A stretch of DNA of 64,000 nt from Trematomus loennbergii (taxonomy: Eukaryota > Chordata > Actinopteri > Perciformes > Nototheniidae). The first letter of the stretch is position 1, and every line of letters starts with the position of its first letter. Shown piece by piece: positions 34,397 to 47,239 of the stretch. The translations under genes were made by a program, and so were the position numbers. Location: contig JAAOOA010000127.1 in NCBI GenBank assembly GCA_012861695.1, positions 29,752,654 to 29,816,653 of the forward strand, written 5' to 3'. The notes under the pieces were generated by a model that was not told the origin of the DNA, made no database searches, and worked only from the letters and a program-made list of their open reading frames with translations.

Positions 34397-34912
34397 CAGG
34401 GCTATTCAATTAGTTTGGAATGGGGCCGGTTGATGAAAATGATCCAAAGCAAGGGGCCGGGAAAAAGATGGCTTGAAATATGAGCAACATATTTAAGAGC
34501 TTCAGATACAGTAAATACTACAACAGCATAGTAGAGTGCATATATTGTGTTTAATTAAATCAAACAACATAGCCCCAAGGCCTTTATATATCTAGATGGC
34601 AAGTTCAGAACTCAGTAGGCCTACATGTGAAGCTAATTTAACCATCATCATTTGATTTAATTTAGGTGAAATGATCTAATCATTCACGCAGAGATGCAAT
34701 CAATGACAGGAGTTGTCACTACAGTAGCTAGTAGGTGGGTTCGAAACCCGAGCCCGCAGAAGTTTCAGGCTATGTCTTCCCCTCTATCTCTCAATGTAAC
34801 AACCTCTCTGGAATAAAGGCACTATGGCCCAAAAAAACAAAACATAAACAAATAACATTATACTCAAAGGGCCAGTAAATATCACCCCGGGGCCGCCAAT
34901 TGAATAGCCCTG
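34397..34912. mobile_element. hAT MITE (GGGCTATTCAATT family)
   Basis: Inverted ends CAGGGCTATTCAATTAG and, from the right, CAGGGCTATTCAATTGG, with perfect 8-bp duplication ATATAGAG (34389-34396, 34913-34920). It is 516 bp. Inside, at about 34735-34845, a B-box-like ggttcgaaaccc and a tail aataaaggcactatggccc plus oligo(A) suggest a 5'-truncated tRNA-derived SINE. Confidence 0.9.
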
Positions 34913-34916
34913 ATAT

Positions 34917-35330
34917 AGAGCATCCACACAAACAAATCCACACTTTTCCTTATATTATTGGAGCATAGCTGCTGTGAAAATGCACCCATGCACAAATACA
35001 TATGGAAGTATGTGGACACACACATGGACAGATAAGCCTACTTGGACAGTGCTGCCTTTGGTGTGCCGTGGAACAGAGTTTTTTTTCTTAGCGGAGGAAA
35101 TATCATCATTTTTAAGTCAATACAAAAATGTCAAGTATTATTGGGAGTCGAGTCGTTAGTTTGTTTAGTATCTGGCCATATAAGCTGGATAATTTGCACA
35201 TTATCCCTTACATAGAGCATCCACACACAACAAGCTTTTCCTTATATTATTGGAGCATAGCTGTGAAAATGCACCCATGCACACAAGGAAGTATGTGGAC
35301 ACACACATGGACAGATAAGCCTACTTGTTG
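34917..35330. repeat. Direct duplication, two copies about 300 bp apart
   Basis: 34917-35048 and 35215-35330 align over nearly their whole length, sharing cttttccttatattattgg, aaaatgcacccatgcac and cacacacatggacagataag, with small deletions in the second copy. They are separated by unrelated sequence. Confidence 0.85.
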
Positions 35331-36189
35331 ATCTGACAAAGGGCTGAGAGGCACCTTGGTGCTACAGGACCCATGATGACAGACCACAAAGCCCACCTGT
35401 GGCTGCCATCCCTGGGGCAGCTCTCTCTACCCCCTCCTGCCTGCACTGTGAAGGGCAGAGACACAGCATGACCTCTAACCCCCCCACTGCTCCAGCTGCC
35501 AATCAAGCAGTCCAGACAGCACCCCCTCCCAATGCTCCCTCTCTGGGATGCTTCTCCATGGTGGCAGGCTAGCTGCTTTCTCTTTGAGGGTTCATATCAG
35601 CTGGCGTTCCCTGTCATTCACTTAGCCTCCTGCTATGAGCGTTTCCCACTGCTTGGCATTATGGAGCGAGCTGGAGAGTTGTTTTTTGGATCGTTGTTGA
35701 CATTTCTGTTCAAAGTCCAATATGCCATTTTTAGCCACGATTGATGAAGATAGCTTTCAGTTAATTGCCAGAGCAACATCATTCATTAAACCAATGTAGT
35801 GCTGCTCCTGCTTTAGTGAAGTGGTACTTATTAAATCAGGATACTTCTCAACATAACGTTTTCACAAATGCTTGTGTGGGAAGGGTGGCTAACTGAATTT
35901 GTCTCAATGATTGCAGACCTTCAATGGCCTTCAGTTGATTAATAGTGTCATGTGATTGTTTGCTCATTGGATATGTTCTGCTCATCCATCCTCTAAGAGC
36001 TAGTGCTAAACATGTGTTGCAAGCTTTGTCACAAAATGCTATTTGCAGTTTTAGTTAATTTTTTTATTTAGTGATATAGGAGTTACAAGACAAGTATTTT
36101 AAAAGTACAGTGTCACAGATACACAGGAGACAGACGGGTGAATTTACAAGTAAAGACAAATAATAAATTACAAAATATACATGGAGACA

Positions 36190-36194
<5 letters not shown>
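35331..36194. other. Non-coding, nothing recognised
   Basis: No bounded repeat or gene. Confidence 0.4.
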
Positions 36195-36458
<264 letters not shown>

Positions 36459-36692
36459 TGAGGGATTAGACAACAAGAGAGTAATAAATGACAAAATTAT
36501 AATTAAACTGATATGAATAACAATATAATAGTCATGTATCCTGGGGGGGGGGCATGTAAATAGTAGCATGACCTTAAAGACCTTAAAGAAGTAGAAAGGG
36601 GTGGTGGCTGATATCGGAATGAGGATGATGAATGAAATTGATCAATGAATGGGTTCCAGATTGCATCAATATCAGCGGTTTGTTTTTTTATG

Positions 36693-37005
36693 CCGGCAGT
36701 GGCTCAGTCAGTAGGGGCTTGGACTGTGAGCCGTAGGGTCGCCGGTTCAAGTCCCCGAACAGACCCTAAATATGGAGTGTGGACTTCTACTTGGAGAGGT
36801 CCCAGTTCACCTCCTACCCTGCCGTGGTGCCCTTGAGCAAGGCACCGGATACCCCCTTCCCCCCTCTCTCCCATTGCTCCCCGGGCGCTGTACAATAGCT
36901 GCCCACTGCTCCTAGTACTAGACTCCTGGAGGCCAAATGTCACTGTGTGTGCTGTGTGCTCTGCATGTGAGACCATTAAAGAGGGGTTTCATCCCTCCAA
37001 TTCTA
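36693..37005 (+). mobile_element. tRNA-derived SINE, copy 2
   Basis: Same head, A box, B box (ggttcaagtcc) and body as 22807-23145. It ends near ccctccaattctattc. Confidence 0.85.
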
Positions 37006-37751
37006 TTCAGATAATTTTTCCGTTGAAATGTATTCCATAAGCAGATTTTTCCAGATTGCTATTTTAGTTTCTAGTAGGACAAGCATAACCCTGGTGCAGA
37101 ATGGCACTAACTGGCAGGTGCAGCTAATTGGTGGAGTTATAATAAATTGGCCCCTATCGTAATGGGAAACTGCGTATGTGCTGCATACTTCATGCTTACC
37201 CATTCAAACAGGTACAATGCCTATATGTGTTTTCCCCATTTCAATGATGTCAATACTCGCATTGTATCCGCACAATACTCACACTCCAGTGAGGTCAATG
37301 AACCTTGAAATTTCCTCCCCGGCATTAAGCCCCCTGCCGCATTATTTCATTGCCACGGATTTTGATTTTAGCCAACATGTGCATGTGTGGGTGGGAATGT
37401 CCATTAAAATGTGAATAATGTGGGTAATTCTTACTTAGGGGCTTTAAAATGGGCTAATCCCATGCAAAGCCACAATGACGCTCATTCACTTCCTCACTGT
37501 GAAAGGATTCGCCTCCACTTGAGACTTTGGTGGGAAAGAAACTGAAGAAAAACCTCTGGTGGGATATGAGTTACTGAACTTCTCAGCAAAAGCCTTTTCT
37601 CAGAAATCTCTGCTGTGAGATTCCTTTCCTGTCAAAGCTCATTTAAGAAGAATGTTAACTTAAAGCTATAAGCATAAATCATCAACACAGACACTGTTCA
37701 GGTTAATACAAAGTTGTTCTCCTGTGTTTGTCCTTTACTTTTAGCTAATGC
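37006..37751. other. Non-coding, nothing recognised
   Basis: No gene or repeat border was seen. Confidence 0.4.
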
Positions 37752-38348
37752 AAAAGTAAGTAAGTAAAGTTTATTTATAAAGCGCGTTTCACAGACAAAG
37801 TCACAAAGTGCTTGACAAAACAATAAAACATCATCATAGGAATCGTACAATGATAAATGAACACACAAGCCACGTGTTAAGAAGTCATAAAAGCACTAAA
37901 ACACAATGAAAACACAATAAAAAACACAATAAAACACAATGAAAACTAAATAAAAACGTAGTATAAAATAGAATCAAATCAAGCACCGGTTACCCAAACG
38001 CCTGCCCAAACAGGAATGTCTTTAAATGAGCTTTAAAGAAGTCAACAGAGTCAGCAGACCGTAGATGAGCGGGCAGAGCGTTCCATAGCTTAGGAGCCAC
38101 GGCTTCGAACGCTCGATCACCGCGGGTCTTAAGGTGGGTACGTGGGACAGACAGTAAATTGTGCATGTGTGACCTGAGTGGGCGGGCTGATGTATATGGA
38201 TGAATTAGGTCAGCCACATAAGCAGGAGTCTGACCGTGCAATGCTCTGTAGGTGAGAGTGAGGATTTTGAACTGTATCCTATAAGCTACAGGGAGCCAGT
38301 GAAGAGATCTCAGTATTGGGGTAATGTGGGACCGTTTGTTTGACCGGG
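37752..38348 (-). mobile_element. L2-like LINE, ORF2 C-terminus and 3' UTR
   Basis: On the minus strand the frame from about 38348 to 37990 reads SHITPILRSLHWLPVAYRIQ, FKILTLTYRALHGQTPAYVA, later KTRGDRAFEAVAPKLWNALP and ends FLFGQAFG at a stop. This is the conserved end of L2/CR1-type reverse transcriptase polyproteins. The 3' UTR ends in a taagtaagtaaag repeat near 37755. The LINE continues at 39484-39735, beyond an inserted solo LTR. Confidence 0.88.
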
Positions 38349-39483
38349 TGTCACGGAGGTGATCTCTGGGCCCATAGATCTCGGCCTCCGTTACGGGTTG
38401 TGTAGCTTCATTGTTGTTGATTGTGTTTACCTGGTGCCCTGTGTTGTCTCCTCCCCTCACCTGTGTCTAATTGCTCCACCCTCACCTGTGTCTAATTGCT
38501 CCACCCTCACCTGTGTCTTGTTAGGCCCCGCTCACACGGGACCGTTTGCGTTTATGCACAGTATGCGTATTCAAAAAAGTCTTCCGTTCACATGCATTTG
38601 TTTCATTTAACGTGTCTGTTCAAACGAGGCCGCTGGAAACGCTGTAGTACATATGCTGGGACTGTAAGTGGCGCTGTAACTTCCGCCAAAATACACCAAA
38701 AGCCGCGAAGAAGAGCAACCGAGCAGCCCCGCTGCAATGTTGCCATGGCTACCCTTCTGTTTAAGCCCCGAAACTGAAACTGAAAGAAACTGAAAGAAAC
38801 CGAATCTGTGGATATTGCATCGACCGACCAAGAAGCACGTCTCCGTGGAGAGGACGGCTCAGAAAGAGAGATTCTCTACAAACACCGGGTGAGATCGCTC
38901 CTTTGTCAATATAATGGATCAATGCATGAAATCTGACTCTGTTTATTTTGTTTAAGGAGTATATTGGGCGTTAACAATTCTGGTTTGCCTTTTATAATAT
39001 TATTTCATTCAAGAACCCCTTGTGCGTTTAATTAACACAGCTATTTTTGATAGCTGCTGCAGGAGAGGTGGGGAGAGGCGGGGCTATCGCTATTTTTTCA
39101 GGAAATATTCGTATAGAGGTGATTACACGGACTCGGTTGACCCCCCAGAGCGTTTCGTTTGCAAATCTATGCACCTTGGGACCCGTTATTGTTTGTGGGG
39201 TCAGTTTCTATCGGCCTCGTGTAAATAATAGGGCTATACGCACGCGAAACTATGCAGATACAAGCAGTTTTCTCCTCGTGTAAACGGCGCCTTAGTCTGT
39301 GGTGTATTTAGGTGCTGTTTTCTTGTTGGGTTAGTGGTGTGTGAGATCCTTGTGGCTAGTGACTGTTCTCACGTGAACAGCAGATTGAGGCTGTGTCATG
39401 TGCCCGTGAGTAATAAATGCCCACACCGGGTTGTATTTTGGACGTTCTGCCTCTGCCTCCTTGCTTGGTCGGGCCGCTTCACA
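38349..39483. mobile_element. Solo LTR inserted in the L2 LINE
   Basis: Starts TGTCACGGAGG and ends GGCCGCTTCACA (TG...CA), with 5-bp duplication CCGGG (38344-38348, 39484-39488). It contains three tandem copies of a ctcacctgtgtctaattgctcc-like 26-bp unit (38456-38518) and an AATAAA signal at about 39411. The Harbinger MITE 38524-39291 interrupts it. No internal retroelement genes. Confidence 0.82.
38524..39291. mobile_element. Harbinger-type MITE, family H, copy 1
   Basis: Ends GGCCCCGCTCACACG and, from the right, GGCGCCGTTTACACG, flanked by TTA on both sides (38521-38523, 39292-39294), matching the TWA preference of PIF/Harbinger. It is 768 bp and non-coding. Copy 2 is at 58740-59489 in the opposite orientation. 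It shares an internal module (about 38631-38764) with family-A MITEs. Confidence 0.85.
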
Positions 39484-39735
39484 CCGGGGGAGAAGTCTTG
39501 CAGCTGCATTCTGGACTGCCTGCAGACGACCAAGAGCAGACATGCTGAGAGAGGAGAACAATGCGTTGCAGTAGTCAATGCGAGATGAAATAAACGCATG
39601 GATAATCATTTCTAGGTCGGGTGTTGAAACTACAGATCTCAGTTTACTAATGTTTCGTAGGTGGAAGAAACAAGATCTCGTCAGTTGCTTAGTATCAAAT
39701 GACGCGGATTGGTCAAATATTACCCTAAGTTACGT
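39484..39735 (-). mobile_element. L2-like LINE, ORF2 segment upstream of the solo LTR
   Basis: The minus-strand frame reads SFDTKQLTRSCFFHLRNISK, then LEMIIHAFISSRIDYCNALF, then LGRLQAVQNAAARLLP. This directly precedes the SHITPIL segment at 38348 once the LTR is removed. It belongs to the thumb region of L2-type reverse transcriptase. The fragment is 5' truncated near 39735. Confidence 0.85.
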
Positions 39736-39739
39736 AGTT

Positions 39740-40842
39740 TGGAGTTGGCAGCAGAGGAATATGGTCCAATACTTTTCAAAATCATGGGCACAACCTTTTC
39801 TGGTGCAACAACCAGAACCTGTAGCATTCAGTTAATCCTGGTTTATTTCATAAACAGTTAAACCACTCACACTTTCCTTTTTCCTGAACTTAAAAGAAGC
39901 CTTTAGAAACATCTCAACGCTCAAAGTTTGCTACCAAATAGAAAAGTTTGCAGGGAAAGTGAGATGGCAAGAACCTTACCATGAAACCTAACTTGGATTG
40001 TATTGTAATGAATCATGGCAAACAAAGATTTAACAACTTTCTAATATGGTCGAATCACTTTGTTACCATGGCAATAACCAAACAAAAGACATTCATCACA
40101 AACACCATCTTCCCATTTCTGTTTCTGGGCTGTTTAATCAGAGGCATCGTATGTTTCTGATTATTGTAGTTATTGTAGGGCGTTCCCATAGATACGGATA
40201 ATCAGATATCGAGAGAAAGTCCATGCCACTTGGCACGTAACTAAGAAAAAGTGGAAGTTTAAAGAGGAAGTACAGAGGAAACGGGGTTGCTGACTGACTC
40301 ATAGGATGTACAAAGAAGAAGAAAAAGAGCCAAAGAAAGTAAGGAACTGAAAGTTAAAGCAAAAGGGAAAGAAACTGTTATCCTGTGTCTGGGTTGATGA
40401 CCTAAATTGATGGCTTTCATTTGTCTCAATGTTAAATGTGCCTGCCTGCAGTCATGCTCTGTGTAGGGTTCTTATTTAATGTGTTGGCAGGAAGGTCAGT
40501 CTTAAATCTTATCCACATGTGCAACGTTGATTAAATCTATCCAACCATAGTGAACACAGAGGGCCATGTTTTATGTTCGACTCCCCATGATAGTAAACAT
40601 GCTGCAGAAGTGCCCTTGAGGAAAACAATGATTATTCCAGGGGTGCTGTTGTGCTGCTGACCCTCACCTCTAACCTCCCTGAGGAACAGTTGGAAGAACA
40701 AATATTTTACTTTGAATTATTACGTAACTACAGAATGTTACACAGTAAGTCATAGCTAAAGAAAAGTACAATTAATGTCTTTTTTTTATTTGCATTTTAA
40801 TAAATCATTCACAAAGCATACATAACTAAATAAAGACATGTA
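39740..40842. other. Non-coding, nothing bounded
   Basis: A piece around 40600-40640 (gtgcccttgaggaaaacaatg) resembles a SINE core. Otherwise nothing was recognised. Confidence 0.4.
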
Positions 40843-41568
40843 TGGCGCATTTCCACTGCAGCGCGTAGCACGGTTTAAGTGTGCCGTGCCAAACCCGGCC
40901 CGTTTTTTGTTGCGTTTCCACTAGGGGTTGTTCCGACTAACGGGTACTTTTTCACAATTTTTCTGGCCCTCCAAATCGAGGTTCTTTCCGGGCCAACAAC
41001 CGGGCTGAATATGCTAAACTAGTGAGAGAATCGCTGGCAAGGGGGCTACAACTACAACAAAATGAACATATTTTACCGTGATTTAATTGTAATACACGTT
41101 TCAAAATGATGCCGAAGTAACAACATACTGATACCGGTTAGTAAAAACCAACGTGAAGGCAAGCGGAAACCTTTTAAAATGCATGTTTTCTAAATGGAGA
41201 TCGGCTAAGCTAACGCAGTGTATGCTCCGACTCTCCACACTCACAACAACGGCCTATACAGACATAAATAAAGCAGCGACTGTACTCGCCATGACACAGA
41301 CAGTCTGTGGTTTGTACTTGTTTAACTTTTGTCTAGTTTCTGAACAGATATGAGGAGCTGTGAGCTCTGAGTGCTAACAGCTAACGGCTGATGTTGGTTT
41401 TGTGTTTTGCATTGAAGATGACGTCACGGCTCCGCCTACACTGCGTTACTATAGTTACTGCCCCAGCTTCTAAACTGTAATGGAAACGCAGCATAAAGTG
41501 AGCCTGGCCTACCAAGGCCTAACGATACCGTACTAAGCCGTGCGAGGCCCTGCAGTGGAAATGCGCCA
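40843..41568. mobile_element. MITE, family F, copy 2
   Basis: Ends TGGCGCATTTCCACTGCAG and its inverse at the right. Internal sequence is shared with 1777-2563 over most of its length, but here no TTAA flanks are visible. It is 726 bp. Confidence 0.8.
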
Positions 41569-42448
41569 ATAGATACATAAATGAACTACATAACAGTTGA
41601 CAAATCCAGAATGAAATAATAATAATAATAGTACTACTAATAATAATAATACAAATACATGTATGGATACAATATTAATACTCAGGTGCACATTAATCGT
41701 CAATTCTTACCTCTTGTTCCTTTAAATCTTCATTATAGTGTTCTATACTTTACCCATTTTTCCTGTCTTTCCTCAAAGATATGCATTTGGTTTCTAATTC
41801 TCATAGTTGTTGTCTCCATAACATAGATTTCCATTTACTAGGTAATGTCTTTATTTTTACTTGACCTTTCAACAGACGAGAGATTAACAAAATGTTCCTG
41901 ATTCACCAAGGCCATTGATGGATGTCAGGCTGTCGTTGAGTAATGTTGGCACTAGTCTGCCCTTAGTTACCTATAGATTATTAAACCATGTTAAATATGT
42001 TTACAGGAGGGATTTCCAGAAACTGATCTTTGGATGTCAAACTTACATTTCTCTGCTACACCTCCTGGTCCCCCTTTTCTTGGATTTGCCCTTATTGGTT
42101 GCCTATTGTTAGATATATCATCTTAAATCACTGATAGGTGTTAATGCTGTTCTGATTAGCAAATCAATTATTTCACAACATATTTACTGAAGGGATTTTC
42201 CAGAAACCGATCGCTTTTAGGATGTCCTGAACCCCAGAGGAATGAAGGTCAGACTTAAATTTGGTCAGCCCTTATTGGTGGACTTTTGATTTTTATTCGA
42301 CCATTTCAAATCGCTGCTATCGGCGTAAATGCTACTCTGACTAGCTAATCAATGATTTCACCACTTATCTGTTTGGAGGAGGGATTTTCCAGAAACCTAT
42401 CCCTTCTTAGGATATCCTGAACCTTAGGGGAATCAGGGGTTAACTTAA
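41569..42448. other. Non-coding; (AAT)n run at 41614-41652
   Basis: Apart from the triplet run, two loosely similar blocks (about 42005-42120 and 42185-42330; tccagaaac.gatc... ggatgtc) suggest an old local duplication. No gene. Confidence 0.4.
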
Positions 42449-43449
42449 AGTGGACCTATCATGCTATATTTAAATGATATATTGTAGGGCCATACCTATA
42501 TAAGGTATATTTATACGTTTCTGTTTTCAAAATACCAAACAGATCATGCATTTTAGCCATGCCTCATTTCGCTCTATGTGCTGTTTGCTGTCTACGGGGC
42601 TGATTCTGTGAGACCACGCCCCCTGCAGGAGAGGGTAGCCGTGCTCTGATCAAGTCAAGAGGGGGAGAAAAAAAGATCTCCGTCCTCCGTGTTTTATTTA
42701 TATATACAGTATATGGTTTTATTATATTATTATAGGCCTATAGAGTCGTTATTCATTTGTTTTAAAGCTCAATAAATAACAAAGAAGACCTTTGACCGGC
42801 ACTTTTCTAATTTTGTCCGGAAGATTGAAACTTTAACGGACATGTTGACCGGCGAAAGAAACTGAAACTGAAACTCTGCCGCACGGTCCCCTCGTTCCTT
42901 GGAAGAGGCGGAGAGGTGGGTGTTTGTCATCTGCTGGTGGACTAACCGGAGAGAATTACAGTGCTTGCCTCGACGGGGAGGGATTGCAGTGAATTAAAGC
43001 AGCGGGAGCAAACGCTTGCCTCGGGGAGGGAGAAAAAAAGCCACAGCGGAGAATAAACAGAAGGGTAACCATGGTTACCATATGCGCGGGAAGTCTTCTT
43101 CGCTGCTTTTGTGGCAGACTACAGCGCCACTTACAGGCCTGGCATATGTACTACAGCGTCTCCAGCGCTTTCGAGCAGCAATGGCCGGCCGTGGCCCAAC
43201 CCCACATTCCCCTGATAGGTGGAGAGTTGGCCCAATAGCCGTTGCGCCACTTCTGTGACGTCATAGAAGTGTTCAAATCTGGAGCAGTCTGTATCAGATC
43301 CGTTGCAGCCCCTTTTTTTAGAGATTTGGGTATGGAGGAAAATAGAGAGGGTTGTGTTTTCTGACACTTGGTGAGTTCCCTGGAACACCGGGGACACATA
43401 TTCATGTATAAACGACGTACAAAAGTGCATTTTGCATGATAGGTCCCCT
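42449..43449. mobile_element. TTAA-inserting MITE, family A (1-kb form, inverted)
   Basis: Left end AGTGGACCTATCATGC, right end inverse AGGGGACCTATCATGC, TTAA at 42445-42448 and 43450-43453. It is 1001 bp and the reverse complement of 4054-5056 over its whole length. Confidence 0.88.
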
Positions 43450-43453
43450 TTAA

Positions 43454-46429
43454 GTTTCTCTGTGACACTTCCTGGGGTTAGTACTTCTTATCGGGTCAGA
43501 GTTTATTGTGCAGAAAATGTCTGACTGTTCAAACACAAGCCTGGTTGTTAAGGCTGTTAAAACTTGGCTGCAGCCGTCACACCTTAAGCAATCACTGGAT
43601 GCCAATTGTATATCCTGTACATGTGATAGTGCATGACAAACAATGCCATTTATTTTTAATGTGTTCACTTATTAGTCTAAAGTTCCTTTCACACATACGC
43701 TGCAACCCTGAAATGATCAAGACATTACCCTGAGGAGATACATGAGAGAATGCAAATGTTTGATTCATTCAGACTGGGCGTAAAACAGTTTCCTCCCTTG
43801 TACTAAGCGTGAAAGGGAAACTCCGGATAGAGTCCAGACCTGTTTCTCCAGGCGTTTTTCAGAGTTCAAATGAGAAATCAGCATTATATACCTCATTTTC
43901 ACGGTTCCTCAGATACAGTTGAAACACAAACAGGGACTTTCAGTTCCTAATTAAGTTCCTGAGCATAGTAAATGTTTCCACTCTATTCTTGGAACTATGT
44001 TTTTTTTTTATCTTTGACTGTTGTAAGGGCAAAGCAAATCTTTGGTGGCCCTTTAGGTTTTATTTATATTACCAGAAAAACCATGTGAAGTATGGACTTC
44101 TCATTTACATGCAATGTGTTCATTTAAGATAAGATAAGAGGTACTTAATTGATCCCAAATTGGTAAATGTTCACGTTGCAGCAGCATAAACAAAACAAGG
44201 CATTGTACATAAGTAGAAATTAAAGAGTAGAAATAAACAATACCAGAATTTAAACGTCTCAAAATAGAATTTAAAAATGCATTTAAAAGTAGAAAATATA
44301 CAGTAGACAGTTAAGATAAAAAATCTATGAACTTTTAGATGAAGCTGGATGTTTGATTGGTCAGCCATTGAAACTACTACTATTAGTTTGATATGTCAGG
44401 GCCCTAATACAAGGGTATAACGCCTGATACAACCAACCAAATGGTATTAAATGAGCTGGTTTCACAGAACATCCAGGCTACCAGAAGCTAACCAGGAATC
44501 CAGACTCTGGAATAACGACATATTGAAAGCAAAGCAAATAAAAAACCCAGCCTAAGTTAAACACATCTATTGCTAATGGCAAACACAATGAACAGCATCA
44601 GGACACAGACTAGAAGTCTATCGGTGTATTTGCATGGATGTAATCATGTATGATTGTGTACACTGTTTCCCAGGTGTGAATATGTGATTGTCTGTGTGTG
44701 CACCTATTGAGGTTAAGTCTCCCAAAGCACATGTTCACTTTAGAGCTTATTTGCTAAGGGTGGGTGTGCAAAGTGAAATACCTCCTAGTCAGGAAAACAT
44801 CTCACAACACCGCATCAAACGTACTCTTGTAAAATGGCCACTTTTCTGTGTCTCTCCATCTTACCTTTGCTTTTGTTTTGATTTCTTCTATCTCTAGTGA
44901 TAAATTGACCCTTGCTAACTTGTAGTAAAGCTAGTTGTCATCTCCAATCAAAGTATAAACTGGAGATGGGCCTAGAGTTTCCTTTCACAGTCAGAACTGA
45001 CCTGCTGTGTTTGTCTTGTTATGACCTTGGCTCGGTTCATTTGCTACGTAAATGAACACCTTGTTTGGTGTAGAAATGTCTGTGCCCTTTTTCTTGTTGT
45101 GTTTCACCTTACAGGATTAGTGGCTGGTGATATTTACAGTCAGGGTTAACTGCTGTGAAGTATGTCCGACCTTTGCTGGAGCTTCATAAAAGTGGCTTAT
45201 AAACTCTCATGGGTAGGGTGATCATTATATATAATGTAGTCTTTATGGTGTCAAGTTATAATTTCCTCTTAGTCCATGTATTATATCCCTTCAACAGTTG
45301 AGACGAGGGTTTTCAATGTGGCTGACATACCTGCATTAAGGTCAATTAAGTCTTAATTATATAATATATTTCTGCAGCCTTATGTGTGAAATTGCCACAT
45401 TATGTATCTTAGGTTTTCACCGCAGTCTGAAAACTCATTACTTGAAATACAGTTAGCTAAAGCAGGAAGCCCTTTTGGTCACCACGCCTAGGAAAGGTTG
45501 CAAAAGCCGCAAATGGCAAACACACCAATTCTCTCAGTCTCCCTTTCAAAACTCACATGTCATCTGTCAAGTCAAGTCAAAGTCAACTTTATTGTCAATC
45601 TCAAAATATGTTTGTACACACAGAAAGATCGAAATACTGTTTTCCCACAGTCCCGAGGCACTCGCACATTAAAATGCGAGACACTCAATACTTTACAAAA
45701 AAAACACAAAATAACCGTTTACTTCAGTAAGCAGGATATATATGAAAAAAGATGATGTACATAGTGCAAAAAAAAATCTGGAGATATAGGGAGGGCACGG
45801 AAACAGCACATTTTCTATATGGGTTTAGTATAACTGCCCATAGGCTTGGTACTTCACTTCATATTTTCTTTCAAATCTCCAGGAATCACACTGTATGGCA
45901 TCATTTAAATGAATTGTATATCCATAGAGAGACAAAAACAACCAGCCCTGAAAGCTGCTAATGAGTCTGTGCTCTTTAAAATCACCGGAGCACCGGAGCT
46001 GTGGAAAGCCGTGCTAATCAATTACCCACCACGAGGCAGGGCTGGGACATAACCTTCTTTAGAGGCAGCCAAATTAAATTTCCTGCCCCTTGTTGGTCTG
46101 GTAATGCCATGTTAATAGCTTCCTGCTCTCGTGCATTTCAGCCACACTGCCACACATGTTTGTTTATTTCCGCCACAGCCTGTGTGACTAACCTCGCTGC
46201 TGTCACATGAATAACCTGTGCTCAGCACGGACAAACACACACACAAACAAACACAATATTCAATGATTCAGAATTAATCATTGGCAATATAACAATAAAC
46301 TTAAAACAAACTTTTGTTGGCACATTTCAGCACCAACACTACCGTCATTTTGTACAAGTCTGTGGATTATTAAAAAGTGATTAACTTTTGTAATAACCCA
46401 GCGCATAATGGCCAAGACAATGTTAATAG
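43454..46429. other. Non-coding; two retroposon 3' ends
   Basis: At 44125-44330 a minus-strand LINE 3' end (aagataagataag, then attgatcccaaattgg) resembles 60822-61010. At 45567-45790 another (gtcaaagtcaactttattg) is the inverse of the terminus at 5909. No gene was found in the rest. Confidence 0.5.
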
Positions 46430-47173
46430 CACTGTTCGAAATGGGGGGGAGCCAGGGGGAGCTTGGCTCCCCCGAAGAGGGAGGGAGCTCCCCTGAAGGC
46501 CGACTTTGAGATAAATAGGGGGAGCCCAAAACAATCATGCATATTTGTGTCACACATTAGAAATGTTGAGTTTCTGTAAATAACAGTTCTTAAATAAATA
46601 ATAGTCATTGTTCATTACAGTTTCTGAATATTTGTTTTATATTTGTGAATATTTCTGGGTGTTGCCATCTGTACGTGACGGCGCTGCAAACTTTACTCTT
46701 TACGCTACTTACGTTGCTATGGTTACGGTGGCGATGCCGGCGCGGTATTTGAAATGTTCATATTGATATTTTTTTAACTCTGGCTTTGTAATAAAAAATA
46801 TGGCAAAACGAAAACAGCCAGCTTTTAGATTCACAAGCAAAGAAGCGAAGGAGTCTAAAAATGACAACGTGAACGGAACAACTTTTAGTTGGCCGGCTGT
46901 AAGCGGCGTTTGGGTCGAGTTTGACAGCTCCACACCGAGGGAGAGGCCTGCCGATGAGGAGCCTGAAGAGGCTTCAACAACGGCCACAGCCGCCGGCGTA
47001 GTGACACCGTCTGTAGTGACACCGTCTGTAGTAGTAGCAGAGTGATTTTATAGCAATTGATCGAATCCGCGCTGCTGCGCCAGTCAACAGAGCGTGCGTG
47101 TGACATATTTAGTAGCAGGATGTGCACTGAAAAATAGGGCTCCCCCAAAAGCAAATGGGTAATTCGAACACTG
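46430..47173 (+). mobile_element. Internally deleted hAT transposon
   Basis: Inverted ends CACTGTTCGAAAT and, from the right, CAGTGTTCGAATTACCC, with perfect 8-bp duplication GTTAATAG (46422-46429, 47174-47181). GGGGGAGCC blocks lie just inside each end. It keeps an 81-codon ORF (46800-47045). Confidence 0.88.
46800..47045 (+). pseudogene. 81-residue ORF in the deleted hAT element
   Basis: Begins MAKRKQPAFRFTSKEAKESK, continues with an acidic-polar stretch (RERPADEEPEEASTTATAA) and a duplicated VVTPS motif, then stops at 47043-47045. A basic Met-Ala-Lys-Arg start followed by a disordered acidic region is common at the N-terminus of hAT transposases. No zinc finger, DDE core or dimerisation domain remains, so it cannot be an active transposase. 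The family assignment rests on the element's hAT ends. Confidence 0.5.
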
Positions 47174-47239
47174 GTTAATAGCCCTCATGAATGTCCCTGT
47201 GTGTTTGTGTGCTTTCCTATAAGTTGGTGTATTGATAGA

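Noticed and set aside
38496..38777. Possible small ORFs in the solo LTR/Harbinger region
   Set aside because: They cross element borders and are not conserved between the two family-H copies.
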